From assembly GCA_022393335.1 (NCBI GenBank), contig JAJEKB010020944.1, forward strand, positions 173,583 through 237,582: DNA of 64,000 bases, in the 5' to 3' direction. A program made the translations under genes and the position numbers. This document shows, one piece after another, positions 1 to 12,987 of the stretch (position 1 is the stretch's first letter; each line of letters opens with the position of its first letter). Origin of the DNA: Macrotrachela quadricornifera (Eukaryota > Rotifera > Eurotatoria > Philodinida > Philodinidae). Under the pieces are notes generated by a model. The model did not search any database, was not told the origin of the DNA, and saw only the letters and a list, made by a program, of their open reading frames with translations.

Positions 1-2500
1 ATCTCTGATGGGAATGAATATTTTGGAATTAAATGCGTTGATTTTGGTTGATTTTACGTAAGTTTCGAGTTTCAGTATTTTTTAAACATTAGTTAATATT
101 AACATCTAAAATTCAACTTTGTGTATCTGGATTATTTATTGCTGTTTCAGCTTTCATAAGTATATGAATTGTAAGTCATTAGTATTGCTGAATTAGAAAG
201 ATTAAGCTGCAAATTGCTTTCATGGTCACATTCGATCGCTCATGGTGAATTATTAAAATAACTAGGAATCAATGGAGTATAAACTATGTCTTGTTATCGG
301 AGTCTGTTGCTTAAAAGTTAATGGGAAACCGTGCCGGATACAGTTACCGTAACAATACACTCTTTAACAGATTTGGTTTTGACGAAAAATACGTAAACTT
401 GGAATCGGTCGGTCTAAGTTTATGACTTGACCGACGAAAAATTGGCCCGTCTAAATTCTTGATTTAACTGGTAAAACAAGTGGCGCACTTATGTATTAGC
501 TAAGTTCGCGAAACAGCCTGTTACTTTGATTCTACCAAGACATACAATATCACACTTATACAGTTCTTGGAGCTTCTAATAACAGTATCTTCTTTTTTTA
601 GTCTGTCACGTTTAATATGCTAATATACAGAAGTAATGAAGATTCCTTTCAAGAAGTTTCAACTGGACCTCATAGCAACTAAGATTCAACAACAGACAAC
701 TATTCTTTTAGTCTTTTCAAATAATGATATGAATTCTTTACAATTGATAGATTTAATCCATTCTCATTTATAATACTTAGCTCCTTACCACAGCTGAAAT
801 GTATTTCACTCCATAAAAAAATGCTACTACAGCGAGAAAGATAATATAAGCTAATTTGTAAGATTCTTACATTAGACTTTCTATTTAACGTTTATTGATA
901 CCTAAATATTATCGCGGTTGCATGGTGCTAGTAGTTAGAAAGACCTTGATAACAGAAATGATTTTATTCAAACTATTTTGCTATAAAAGTATGAAATTGA
1001 ATACTGATGATTATTGCGCTTCTATGAAAATCAGCCAAGATTACTGCCTATAAGTAATCTCGAGATTTCAAGAAAAATCTTGAATTTAAATCGATGACAG
1101 CTTGTAAAATCTGTTTAGCTTTTCATGAATATAATAAATTTATTTGACATAATATGAACCCCTGATGGAAGGATGAAAAGGCGTTGGTCAATACTTAGAA
1201 CTGCGATTTTCAATACGATTGAAGTTTTGTAAGTGGAAAACTTTCCGAATCAAATCTTTTGACCATTGATTTCACAGAAAGCCTTAAAAATGAGTAAAAT
1301 AAGCAAGTTTTAGTACCCAAAAAATTTTGAAAAGATCGGTAAAATATCGGGAAAGGCTCGAGCGGTAACTGGCACACCGGTAGGTCTGGCTTTAAATCTG
1401 GAAATACGTAGTTAGCTTGCGTTGGAATACATGTGAAAATTGGGCGGAGAATGTCTGCTAGAGGTCAAGTCAGATTCTGTTGTTTCCGTTCAAAGATGGA
1501 ATGTTTCGATTAAAAATGGAAGGTGTCGAAGCTCTTCCTTCACTTTTTTCACGATTTGTGGCCTCAGTGACAGGAAAGAAAGCGAAAAATTCGGTACATT
1601 GCAGGAAAACTGCAGAACCGCCCGTTTCTTTGTCATATTATTTGACTTGGATTTTGGCAATGCCTCTTCAGTATAAGAAACATTTTTTTTCCGGCACGTT
1701 TGATAAATACTGTTACAAATGAAATAGTTTGTTTTCATGCGATAAACTTTTCTATGATGTATGAATTTAACCAATCTCTAAACGGATATTTGATTATGAA
1801 CGTACTAGCATTAATTAATGAAAGTAAACATTGTTAAAAAATGTTACGTGTCAGCGTTACTCTATATGATTGTCTGATCATTGTGCCATCTCTTATTTAC
1901 TCATATGTATATCATTCTCAATTATTTCATTGTTCCTTTATCCTTCCTCTCATATATCCTAGTTGATATCCCACTACGTAACAAAAGATTCTAGTTCTTA
2001 GTCACACATTACAGTCTAGGTTTTTGACTATACCTACTTTGCATTTTCATTTTTTTTAATGACAATACATCTTGACCTAATGCAAACGTAGTTTCATAGA
2101 AGGTCAGCTTTTGTATCCTTTGACATATAAAGTAATCTTTTTATAAATAGAAAGCGAAAAAAGTTCCATACAAACTAAACTGCCATTTATTATGTCCCAT
2201 CCATTACGTTGTCACTATAAAATAAAATATTTTTTCTTTTCTGTGTTGTTGTTACCATGTCGATTCATACATCGAATCATTTCTTTTTTTAGCATTATTC
2301 TAATATTAATTTGATTAACAGTGATTGGTTGCTTTGATTTGCTTGTGTTTATTCATCGTCTTGATTTTTTTCTACGTTCTTTTTTGCAATATGGTTACAG
2401 GTGAGGTATAAAAATCGAGTGAATAGTAAGCATATTCATACATATTGATTAACAACAAAATTGTGACGTTCTTTTGAATTTCGATTGAATTTTATATTCT
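1..2500. other. Intergenic, no gene seen
   Basis: AT-rich sequence with stops in all frames. The short open frames near 1.44-1.77 kb overlap each other on both strands and have no recognisable domain, so I do not call them genes. The last few hundred bases should hold the promoter and 5' leader of the EF-hand gene that follows; no clear TATA element can be defended. Confidence 0.5.
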
Positions 2501-2521
2501 TTTTAGAAGATATTGTGCGCA

Positions 2522-5500
2522 ATGGCTTCGGCACATACAAATGATTTGACTCAAGATCAATTGAATTCTCTGTTAGAAATAGCAGGATCGCAGGTGGAAG
2601 AAGAAATTCGTAAGGAATGGAGTAAGTCTAACAATAATTATTTTAATTTCTCGATACAACCGAAATTTTAATGTGATGAGATCATAAAACAGTTGAGAAT
2701 GCATCCTATTCCGTGACGTGGAGCTTTGTGAAATAGAATGACTGCTCGAAATGTTGATTGTCTTCTCTCAATAAGGTATACTAAATGTATAGTGTCATTT
2801 CGATTTACTTCGCCGCATTTATCAAAGAAAGAAGAAATAATTTATCTTTTCATAAATATTAAAAAATACACAGTCAAATATATGCAATTAGTAATCTATC
2901 GCAAGATTTTGTCATATAGATCAGTCTCTAGAATTTTCTGCCCAGAAAGATACTCAAGGCATCCAATTATTTTTGAGCTGAAACTTTTCACATAAATGAT
3001 CCTTAAATCGAACACAAAACAAAGAAATATCAATGAATTATTGGAGCCGTATAGTGACCGGTTTTCGTGTTTCGAAAATGATTTCGGTTTCTCAGCCATT
3101 ATCGTATGTCACTTAGAAGACACATTGTGTTGAGTATGATCTGTCGCTGTTTTGATGTATTAATTATGCACATTGGCACTGATATGTTATTTTTACCACA
3201 AAAATGGAATTCGAGAAAGAAAGCTGAGAGTTTTTGAGAAAACAACAATTTTTTGTATTTCTATTGATGCTGTATTCTAGGAAAGGAAAACTTATCCATA
3301 ACTATTAAAAGCTTCCGAAAAAGTTTCCGCTACTTTGAAGTGTTTTCAAAAGTATTGATTTAAACATTCTAAAAATATTTTAAAATACGCTATGTGGCTG
3401 ACGAAAACTGTCAAGATGTTATACGAAACTCGCCTAGCCAGTCAGATTGATAGCAAATTCGGAAGGATATGCCTGAATATCTATTCGATTTTGGAGGTAG
3501 TTCATCGAAAGCCTAGTTCAATCTACTAAAGGTACAATGTAAAGCTGAAATTTGGTTTCTAAATATGTCATTAATGACCTCAAAAGGCTTCCAAAATTTT
3601 ATAAACTTGCAGAACTTCTCAATAAAACATCTCAAACAGATTTCGATCACTGTTTGACAAAAACTATTTGTTATCCAAAGTTTTTAAATATAATACTTGA
3701 AACTAGAATTCAAGTATTCAAAGGAAGAGAATAGGGGTGGGAGTGAGAACCTCCCAGAGCCAACTGAGGGTGAGAGGGAATCCTGGGGACGATGGGCAGA
3801 ATTCGACAGGGGCCAGATGAGGTTGAGGGTGGAAAGTTTGGGAGAGGGTTAAAGCAGAGCGAGTTGAAAGTGCGGGCGGACGGCGTCAAAACTCTACACG
3901 ATCAACGGAGGGCGAGAACGAAACCTTTGTCGGAGGAGGTGCCGAAAGCACATAGGGCTAGCTAAGAGTGAGCAGGGAAACACTGGAATGGGTTTGAATA
4001 TTTGGATACTCGAAGTGAATAGTTGAATAATTAAAATGATAGTTGAATACTTGAATTCAACTTTTAAGGTTGACACTACTAAATGTTGTTCATGAATTAT
4101 TCCCACAGTCCACAAAGTATTCGATAAGGTTGCAGTCAAAATCAAGTCTTCTTTATCAATATTTTCAATTTACTAAGAGATACACAGATATCATGAAAAA
4201 TCCAGAATAAAAGTAAATTCTTGTAGATCGAAAGTGTTCGCAAAGTAAAATTATTTTAATGACATTTTTCAATCTACGCTATGCACATGAGATTTAATGA
4301 TACATAAAAATTATGGACAAAAGTTTCTCACTCAATTAATATACAAATATTTGGGAAAAGGTTGAAAATTCAATAGCACGACTATAATCTTTCTGCAACA
4401 ATCCATGTATAATTATTCATGTACTCTCTGTGTATTGACAACGTGGTCTGCTTATAGGAAAAATGAGTTTAAACCCAAGATGATACCTGAAATTATACTA
4501 TCGTAAATTTTAGCCTAAATAAAAAAATCAACACGGTATTTTAATAAAGTCTAACATACTTTAACATACATCTGATTCACTAGGTCAATTATTTTGAATT
4601 ACAAAAAACAGGTAACTGCTATACAAAGCACTTCCAAGTTGTCATTTTATTACTTCATCATTATTATGTCTGCCTTTCGCTTTAAAACGAGTTTTCTGTT
4701 TTTTATAATGAAAAATCATCAAGATGTTTATGCTAGAATTGATTTACTTTTTAGAGACCTTGCAACAAAAATATCCTGATGGTCACGTAACAGAAAAGCA
4801 ATTCATCGACTTAGTGTGTCCACATGGCAATGAAGACGAGAGAATGTTAACTGTTCCACTTGCTAAACGCATTTTCGCTGCAGCTGATCGAAACAATTCA
4901 GGTAAATATTTTTCTTCGTCGATTGCTTCGATAAAAATATAAATCAACTTTCCACCATGGTAAACAAAAATTGATAACACCAGATTTGGGATCATGATAT
5001 TTTGAGAAATAATCACATGAGGATAAGAAATTCGATATAGGCTATGATCTTAGTATAGTTATTTACCGCTGCAGACTGTTTTGAAGACCGAATCCATAAT
5101 TCATTGGTTTTTGAAAGTTTTGACCGCATTATTATGATAAACATATACTAAAAGTAATGTGCAACTGTCACCAAATCCTTAACCGTAAGTTTTCATGAAT
5201 TATGATTTGTTTTTCAAAAATCCGAAAATGTGAGTTTTAAAAATGAGCCTTCGCTTTAGTATTATTCTACTTGAGAAGAACTTTAGAAAAATCTGAAACT
5301 AACTGCACATTGTTTTCACACTATATTAATCACAGTATTACTGGCAAAACTATAAAGGGACATGAATATACTTTCCAAAATGTCTTCCGAGATCACTGTT
5401 CTGCATGTTTTTTTTTTAAATTTCTTCTTTATCTTCTGAAAGAACTTATACAAGTGTATTGCTTTCGCTGTGAAACGCGTTTTTCAGCTGAATATTTTCG

Positions 5501-7344
5501 ATTTAACATGCTTTTTGTACAGATAAGCGTACAAATTTAGTAATACACATCTCTTATCTTTATATCACACTTTCGAGATTTTGAATATTAATATTATTAT
5601 CAACGCGATCAATTAAATATGATTATATACATTTAAAAATAGATTTGGAAAATGTTTCCAGAAACCTCATAGAAAATACAAGGATCAAAACCCTTGATGT
5701 CATCTCAAGGTAGATATTCATCTTAAGATTATAGGCTATATTAAACATGTTATTTTCATGTAACTATTTCTCAAAACAATCGAGGATCGAAAACTAGTCT
5801 TATGGACGATCATCTGTTTGAGTAGTTTATCTAATACAATTAACTTCGAATGATTTCAAAACAATAGCTTGTTAAAATCGGAAACTCAATTTTTTCAACA
5901 TTTTCAGTATTTTTCAGAGATTAGTGAAGCTCATGTTTTTAGCTTAACGAAACACATTCGTTTGTATTAACATCAGATGAGTTTTTTTTTCGACAGTATA
6001 TTATCGGATAAAAACATTTTTTGTTGATATTGATGCCATTTCAATGATGAATAACAGTGAATACTTTCGCATTGTGTTCAATTCAAGTAGATAAATTTGA
6101 AAAAGGTCTTTCAAGTTACATAAACTAGTGGCCTACAGAAATTTTCAAAACATTAAAATCACTATTAAATCATTCCAATAATCGAGTTCACAAGCTGTCA
6201 AATCACTTTATGATCAAGACTATATTGATATGATAAATCTTAATATTCAATGAAAAAGAATAGAATAATTCGTTGTTCAAATTTTCCTTTCTGAGATATC
6301 ATACTTTTAATGCAACCTTTTAGCAAAATGCTCACATCTACCTCAGCTTGATCTGAAAGGTTCACTTTCGAATTTAGATTTTGAAAATTAACAGAGACAG
6401 AGCTCTTGATGTGACTAGTTTTTTCAGAGAATTACAGGTTTTTTTTATTGCTTCTATTCTAAGACACAAGCATAACAAAATGTAATTTTTCGTAGTGACA
6501 CGATAATTCAGCTCGCAACAATAGAGCCTCAATCTTTCAATCATTCATATGTAACTTTGATCAGAACCAATAATATACTATATATATTATTCAGTATGAT
6601 AAAGGGTGAGAGATGGGGCTGTAGATGAAAGTGAGAATTAGAACGCGGAGGCAATGACAGTGTTGAATAGAGTAAGAGTAAGGACACCGAAGTGAGTTAG
6701 TATTTTTTATAATAGAGTTCAGAAAAAGAAAAACTTTTCATGTGGATGAGATTTCTAACACATTAGATTGATAATTCATCATCATTCTAAGTGATTTGAC
6801 ATAGTTAGATTAGCGAGATAAAATGAAGAATGACTTCACAAATTCTTGCAGAATATGAAAGATATTGAAAAATCGAGTTTCGAAAGTTTCAAACTATATG
6901 TTTTGAAATCATTCTGGATCTGTAAGACCATCAAGTTTTATTGACTTTTCAGGCACAATGGATTTTTATGAAATTCTGAAGATTCGTCTATTGCTTCAAT
7001 CAAAAAATCCAGAAGTAAGAGTGAAGGGTCTCTTCTTTTTGGGTGATGGTGATCGTGATGGTTTTATTAGCCAAGACGAGATGGTTGAAGTTTTAACAAT
7101 CGCAGATATGCTGGCCACTGCCTTCGCGGTACAAGTTATACCAAACAAGCAAGAAATCGAGAAGAATAAGCCTTTAATCGAAGAACAATTCAAAAATCTG
7201 GTGAAACAAAAATTCGGCGACAAGACAAAAGTGACTGAAGAAGAGTTTCGTCAAATTTTCGATGACAGGCAACTCCAAAATGCTCTTCTAACGGCTTGGT
7301 TTTTTGCCGGAAGTTCTCTTCAAGCGTTATCCCGTAAAAATTAA
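2522..7344 (+). CDS. EF-hand calcium-binding protein (neuronal-calcium-sensor-like), 3 exons
   Basis: Exons 2522-2621, 4755-4901 and 6953-7344 join in phase (both junctions phase 1) with GT-AG borders to give about 212 residues. Two canonical 12-residue EF-hand loops are visible. The first is DRNNSGTMDFYE at residues 78-89, encoded across the second intron. The second is DGDRDGFISQDE at residues 114-125. Spacing of the pair and the overall length fit calmodulin-superfamily sensors of the NCS/calcineurin-B/CIB kind; the outer EF hands are degenerate and there is no N-myristoylation glycine after Met1. The likely role is cytosolic calcium sensing; the target is unknown. The start is the first ATG after a TTTTTAG acceptor-like tract ending at 2506. 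AATAAA-like signals lie near 7480. The family assignment beyond EF-hand is inference. Confidence 0.82.
3691..4080. repeat. GC-rich dispersed repeat, copy 1 (inside intron 1 of EF-hand gene)
   Basis: A purine- and GC-rich block (about 3730-3990) stands out from the AT-rich surroundings. It contains imperfect internal repeats of the type GAGCCAACTGAGGGTGAGAG. It is bordered on the left by ATACTTGA...TTCAAGTATTCAAAG and on the right by TTGAATACTTGAATTCAACT followed by TTGACACTACTAA. The same borders and the same kind of GC-rich block recur at 51121-52455, so this is a dispersed, probably mobile, family. Confidence 0.6.
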
Positions 7345-9191
7345 TAAACAGACAAACAATATATCTACTTTTCTTTTTCTCTTGCACGCAGAAATTCACT
7401 CTTCTAACAACACTATTTGTTTCCGTTGATTTTATCCTTTCTGACATTATCTGTGCGTTATTTTTTCGTATTTTGAAATAAATAATCAACATGTGTTCCA
7501 ACAGTAACCATAATGAATATAACGAGTCACTCATTTCGACAATTTTTATTTTTTAGTTTTTAGCTATTACAAGTGAAGATCTCAAAGAATTTATATTATC
7601 TAGTCCATACTTACAGGTATTTTCTCATGACATATCAAGTGACTATTAATTTTAATTGCAATGAGGAGTTCTATTTTCATGAAATTCTCAATTTCATCAA
7701 TTTCTAATCAAACAAAACAATGTTTTGAAAGTGAATGGTTCTCCAATATAAATATAAATGAAAAATGGTCATCTTAAAAGAGTAGTTCGTTTTTCTATGG
7801 AGATAGAACAAATCTTAAACCTTGAGAAATGGATTAGAATTGTCAGCTGATGAGCTACAAAATTATATATAAGGCTTGATTCAAAGCTTTACTACTTTGA
7901 CAATTCTAGTCCACTTTGCCAGTGATTTCTGTGAAAAAATCTCGTTTTTTCCTGGAACTGGACAAATTATACCTGTTTTTGAGGCATTTTTTGTTCAACT
8001 ATTACTAAAAATTTGAAAAGTCCAGGTTAAAAATAATTGTCCTATATGATTCAATGCATTTTGTTCTGTTCTTTTTAGCGATGAAAACCACAGCTTTCAA
8101 CCATATTCCTATCAAAAAGTACTTAAAAAATATCCACGTGTCCTTTATTTTGAAATGGATAGTAGTATGTAGGTTTAGAGGCGTTAGCCGATAGGTTGAT
8201 CGGCAGTGACACTAATTTTTTAGAATGCTTGACGATGCAGACCTGATACTCCAAAGGTACACAGTGGTAACGGCTCGAAAATTTTAAAATTTCGAATACT
8301 ATCAATGATGCGGTGGATGGAGTTTTAACAAATGACTAATAATATGTGGAAATCTATACAAGTTACAAGTGAAATATTTCGATATTATTCGTTTAAATCG
8401 AGTTCGGTTGATGAATCCAGTATCCCATTATCTAAAATGATCTCTTCTATCAGATAGATTTCATTGTTTCTGAGAGCATGAATACGATCGAAACTTATTG
8501 AATTTGATGAGCGGATATTAACGAGATATAGTGAAAATTATCAGAATTCATTAAAAAGTGTTCAATCAGATCTCATCATCCTATATCATTAAATCTTAAG
8601 TTTACCCGACAAGTTACGGCTTAGGAATATTCATCTAAGTATTTTTTTTTCTATTTTTCTCGTGTTTCAATCACATTTTCTATGTAGATATCTTTTTCAA
8701 ATACATGTAATGTAGAATTCTGTGTGAGAACAATGACTAAATAAAGAAAATTTCAATGGTAGCTACTAGTGACATAAATATGTCAGAAAATGTTTTAGTT
8801 CAAAAACACTTAAAACAAAAAAAAATCAATGAGAAGCGAAGAAACATCAAATATATATATTCCTATATATCATAATCATAATGCACCACATGAAAATTTT
8901 TGAAAGTGACAATAGGTGACATACTCTTTACCATCTATTCTATCTCTTAAAAAAGCTATGAAATTTCTGTTAGATACAAAGAATAAATTATTTTTTTCTT
9001 TTATTTATTATGTATATCTTTCATTCTTTTTAAAGTTGCGACCATATATGTAACTATTGTAATGATGTATTCTTTTAAAGATGCTTTAAGTGAAATATAA
9101 TGACTTGATCATTAATTCTTAATATTTTGCGCACATTTCTTTTCTGACTTTTTATTTTGAGCATGTCTTTGAATGCTTTTTTATTTTTACT
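7345..9191. other. Intergenic, no gene seen
   Basis: 3' flank of the EF-hand gene (polyadenylation-like AATAAA near 7480), then AT-rich sequence with no coding frame I can support. A short purine-rich segment comparable to other GC-rich blocks lies upstream at 6600-6700 within the last intron. Confidence 0.5.
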
Positions 9192-9567
9192 TTAACACAT
9201 TCACCATGATTCAAATTCCATAGAAACTAACATCTTTAAATACGTTTTATTAGAAAACAAAACACACTACAAGATGCAACATGAAAAGCTCTACAATCTA
9301 CATCATAAAACTTATTTCATTTGTGTACTTTTTGTTTTCAAAATAAACTAAAATTGTGTGTGATCAATTTTTGAGGTTGCGAAAATTGATTGCACAGAAT
9401 TTTACTTTTTTCGAAAACAAACAATAAACTTTACGATGTAGATTGTAGGGCTTTTCACGCTGAATCTTATGGTATATGTTGCTTTTTTAATAAAACGTAT
9501 TTAGAGATTAAAATATGAAATGCAAAGTGAGGTCCATCGGTGGACTCCATCGTGGTGAATGTGTTAA
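9192..9567. mobile_element. piggyBac-type MITE with TTAA target duplication
   Basis: Both ends carry TTAA followed by the inverted sequence CACATTCACCA(T/C)GA. Inside are long imperfect inverted arms: CATGAAAAGCTCTACAATCT near 9280 matches the reverse complement of the stretch near 9440-9465, and the AAATACGTTTTATTA-type arm near 9240 matches 9490-9505. There is no coding capacity. The terminal 18 bases match those of the larger piggyBac relic at 59763-60707, so this looks like a non-autonomous derivative of that family. Confidence 0.8.
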
Positions 9568-10970
9568 ATATCTGTTAGAGTAATGAATATAATTCATATA
9601 TCATAGAGTACTGCAAAGAAATGAGGACTATGCTTAAAATGAATAATTTCATCTGTTTTTTCCTTTGTATGTGTATTTTGATAATGTTAAAAGAAAAGTA
9701 AAATAGCAAATAGCCATTCTCACTATTTTAACTTCTTCATTAAGTTAACCAAAACCTGACTTACACGAAATTGTTTACATTAACTAGGAAGCATATGAAT
9801 ACTTTATACTTTTTCTTTTATTATATTAGATAATTATGTATTATTTTGAGTTGAAAGTTCGTCCTGAGTTTAGGATTGGATCAGTAAGGATTTTTTTTTC
9901 TTGATAACTTCATCTTTATTTTCCTCTGACGAAATGGTTAAAAATGCCTTTTTATATGTTCTCTTCTTATGTAAAATAATATAATAACAGATGCGGCCTT
10001 TTATACCATCTAAAATTTCTCTAAATTGTCTGTTGAATTATTTTGTTCATTATTCTAGAAAGTTTTCGATCATCCAACATCTTCAACTTCTTTCAAAATA
10101 ACAAAATTTTCAAGTTAGTATTTTTATCTTAAATTTGCTATTTGAATAATTTATGATGAAATATTTTATTCAATGCATAAAAAGGAATAAGAATAATATG
10201 AAGAAGAGAAACATAAAAGTAAGAGAAAGTTAAAAGTGAATGAAAGATAAAAGAAAATAGAAGAGAGTAATGTTGATCGGTTCTTATTGAATGATCACAA
10301 TGATATGTATTAGAAAAAATTTAAACGAAAAGAGGAAACAATTAATAAGAAAAGTTGACATATATTCAATTATGATTTGATCAGACCTAATAAACTGTAG
10401 CTCATTCGTTACATTATTTTTAAAAAAAGGCAAAATATTAATTATTATATATTATCTTCCAATTTATTGTTTCGAATGATTTTTCCCAGTAAATACGTTT
10501 TCGATAGCTAACAAGGGTGTTCTTTAGAGTGTTGAAATCTCTGATACGTTCAACTGATGATTCAATATTGCATGCCAATCGTATCGATTTTTGATGAGAA
10601 CGTATTTTAAGCAAAACTACGCTAGTATTTTGATCTAAGACGAAATGTTCAATAGTTCTTATCTATTCGATTTTTCTGATACTATGCATAAGATACAATA
10701 ACAGATCTAGTATACAGGAAAATGTAATAATGTTCATGCTATCATCTAGTCATTTTTTTACTATTTCAGATGTCATTAAATTATGAAAAAAGTAGATATA
10801 AAGTTTACTTAAGTAAAACAGTTAAGTAGATAAGTAGTTGTACTTGTACTTGTACTAATTCGATCATTGTCATTATAGATCGACTACATTGCTAGGAGAT
10901 AATATATATACCTTTTTCTGATGAATGCGTAAGATGAGCAGACATTATATTTCATTTTTGTCATTATTTT
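9568..10970. other. Intergenic, no gene seen
   Basis: AT-rich, with stops in all frames. A small run of GTACTT repeats occurs at about 10838-10857. The 3' end is the upstream region of the symporter gene and finishes in a TTTTACAG acceptor-like tract. Confidence 0.5.
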
Positions 10971-10980
10971 ACAGAGTTAC

Positions 10981-12987
10981 ATGTCGTCAACAAGTCCGTT
11001 GAGTCAAGGAGACGGATATGGATTATTGATCGGTTTTGGAACGGTTTTTGCTTTGGGAATGATTGGAACGACGATGTGTTTGCATCGATATCATGGTGAA
11101 GCAACAGATTCTAGTGAAACATTTTCGACAGCTGATCGAAAAGTAAGAACAGGTTTGATTGCTTCAGCTGTTGTCTCTTCATGGACATGAGCTGCTACTC
11201 TTCTACATTCGAGTTCAGTTGCGTATGCATACGGAATTTCGGGTCCATTTTGGTATGCAAGCGGAGCGACAGTACAAATAATATTATTCTGTGTTGTTGC
11301 AATTGAACTAAAACGTCGAGCTCCCTTTGCACATACTTTCTTGGAAGTGATTCGTGCTCGATATGGTCGAACAGGTCATATTGTTTTTATTATCTTTTGT
11401 CTCTGTACAAATATTCTTGTTACATCAATGTTATTAACAGGTGGTTCAGCTGTTGTTCATTCTCTAAGTGGAATGCACATAGCAGCAGCTTGTTTTCTTT
11501 TACCTTTTGGAACAATTCTCTATACAATGGTAGGCGGAATCAAAGCTACTTTTCTTACCGATTATGCACATACTGTAGCAGTTCTGATTATTGTTCTCTA
11601 TTTTACATTTGTCACCTATACAACATCATCTTTACTCGGTTCACCTTCTAAAGTCTATGATTTACTTGTGAATGCTAGTTACATGCATCCAGTTGAAGGA
11701 AATGCTCATGGTTCTTATTTGACAATGCGATCCAGAGATGGAGCTATCTTTTTTATTATCAATATCATTGGAAATTTTGGAAGTGTCTTTCTTGACAATG
11801 GATATTATAACAAAGCCATTGCTGCTTCACCCGTTTCTGCCTTACCTGGTTACATTTTGGGTGGAATGGCATGGTTTGCTGTTCCGTTTCTCATTGCTAC
11901 TACAATGGGACTTGCAGCTGTTGCACTTGAAAGTAATCCAGCCTTTCCTACCTATCCAGATCGATTGAGTCCTGACGATGTATTGGCCGGTTTAACTCTA
12001 CCTGCAGCTGCGGTGACTCTTCTGGGAAAAAGTGGAGCAATAGCTACCTTAGCCATGGTATTTATGGCTTGTACTAGTGCAATGTCTGCTCAGCTAATTG
12101 CTGTCAGTTCCATAATTACTTATGATATTTACAAGGCTTATATAAATCAAGCAGCAACTGGAAAGAAATTGATTTATGTCTCACACTTATCAGTTGCTCT
12201 ATTTGGCATTGGGATGAGTGCATGGTCAATTGGATTGTACTATATTAATATTAGCATGGGATATTTATACGCAATGATGGGTATTATTATTTCCAGTGCT
12301 GTTATTCCAGGTGCACTTACACTTTTATCAAATAGACAAAGTAAATTAGCTGTATGTCTTTCTCCACTACTAGGTCTTATCTGTGCTATAGTCGCATGGT
12401 TAATTATGGCTAAAATTCATTTTGGTTCGATTAGTATGGAATCAACTGGATCGGATATTACAATGCTTGTTGGAAATGTGGTCGCTCTATTAAGTCCTAT
12501 TATATTTGTACCTATTCTTACATTAATCAAACCTGATGCAGTACCCTATGATTTCGTTTCGATGAGAGCAATTGCATTAATTGATGATGGACCAAGAAAC
12601 ATTCATCAACCTACTCTCGAAGAAACGGAACGTGGCATTGCTCTTTTAACTGGAAATTCAAGATTTGCACGTATTATAGCTATTACACTTACAATTGGTC
12701 TTATTGTTATTTGGCCATGGCCTATGTATGGAACTTCATACGTCTTTAGTAAACCATTTTTTACTGCTTGGGTTATTCTTGGAATTGTATGGATGATTTT
12801 TTCTTTCGGTATTATTGGAGTTTATCCGATTATTGAAAATCGTAAAACTATTGTATGTGTTTGCAAGATTATGTATATCGATTTAATGAGACGTCGACCA
12901 CGTACTGTTAGAGATTGCGAAAGTCCTACTACACACGATACACCGATGAACAGTTTAACGACGAGAAATATTGCAAAAATACTGTAA
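10981..12987 (+). CDS. DUR3: DUR3-like urea (polyamine) sodium/solute symporter with one in-frame TGA; probable recent pseudogene
   Basis: A single uninterrupted exon of 669 codons encodes a multi-pass transporter of the sodium:solute symporter family, DUR3 branch, which in fungi and plants imports urea with a cation across the plasma membrane. Hallmarks are an N-terminal SQGxGYG segment, the STADRKVRTGLIAS stretch near residues 53-66, GPFWYASGATVQ after it, and about 14-15 hydrophobic segments to the C-terminus. Length is close to the usual 650-720. Codon 70 (11188-11190) is TGA at the site where the family has Trp in the SxWTW motif, one base away from TGG. The frame is the same on both sides. 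A GTAAGA lies upstream at 11142, but no acceptor downstream restores phase without deleting conserved sequence. The start ATG follows an acceptor-like TTTTACAG by 6 nt. There are no introns in 2 kb, unlike its neighbours. AATAAA-like sites occur near 13274. Confidence 0.85.

Noticed and set aside
1440..1774. Overlapping open frames on both strands
   Set aside because: No domain, no splice context and mutual overlap; typical chance frames.
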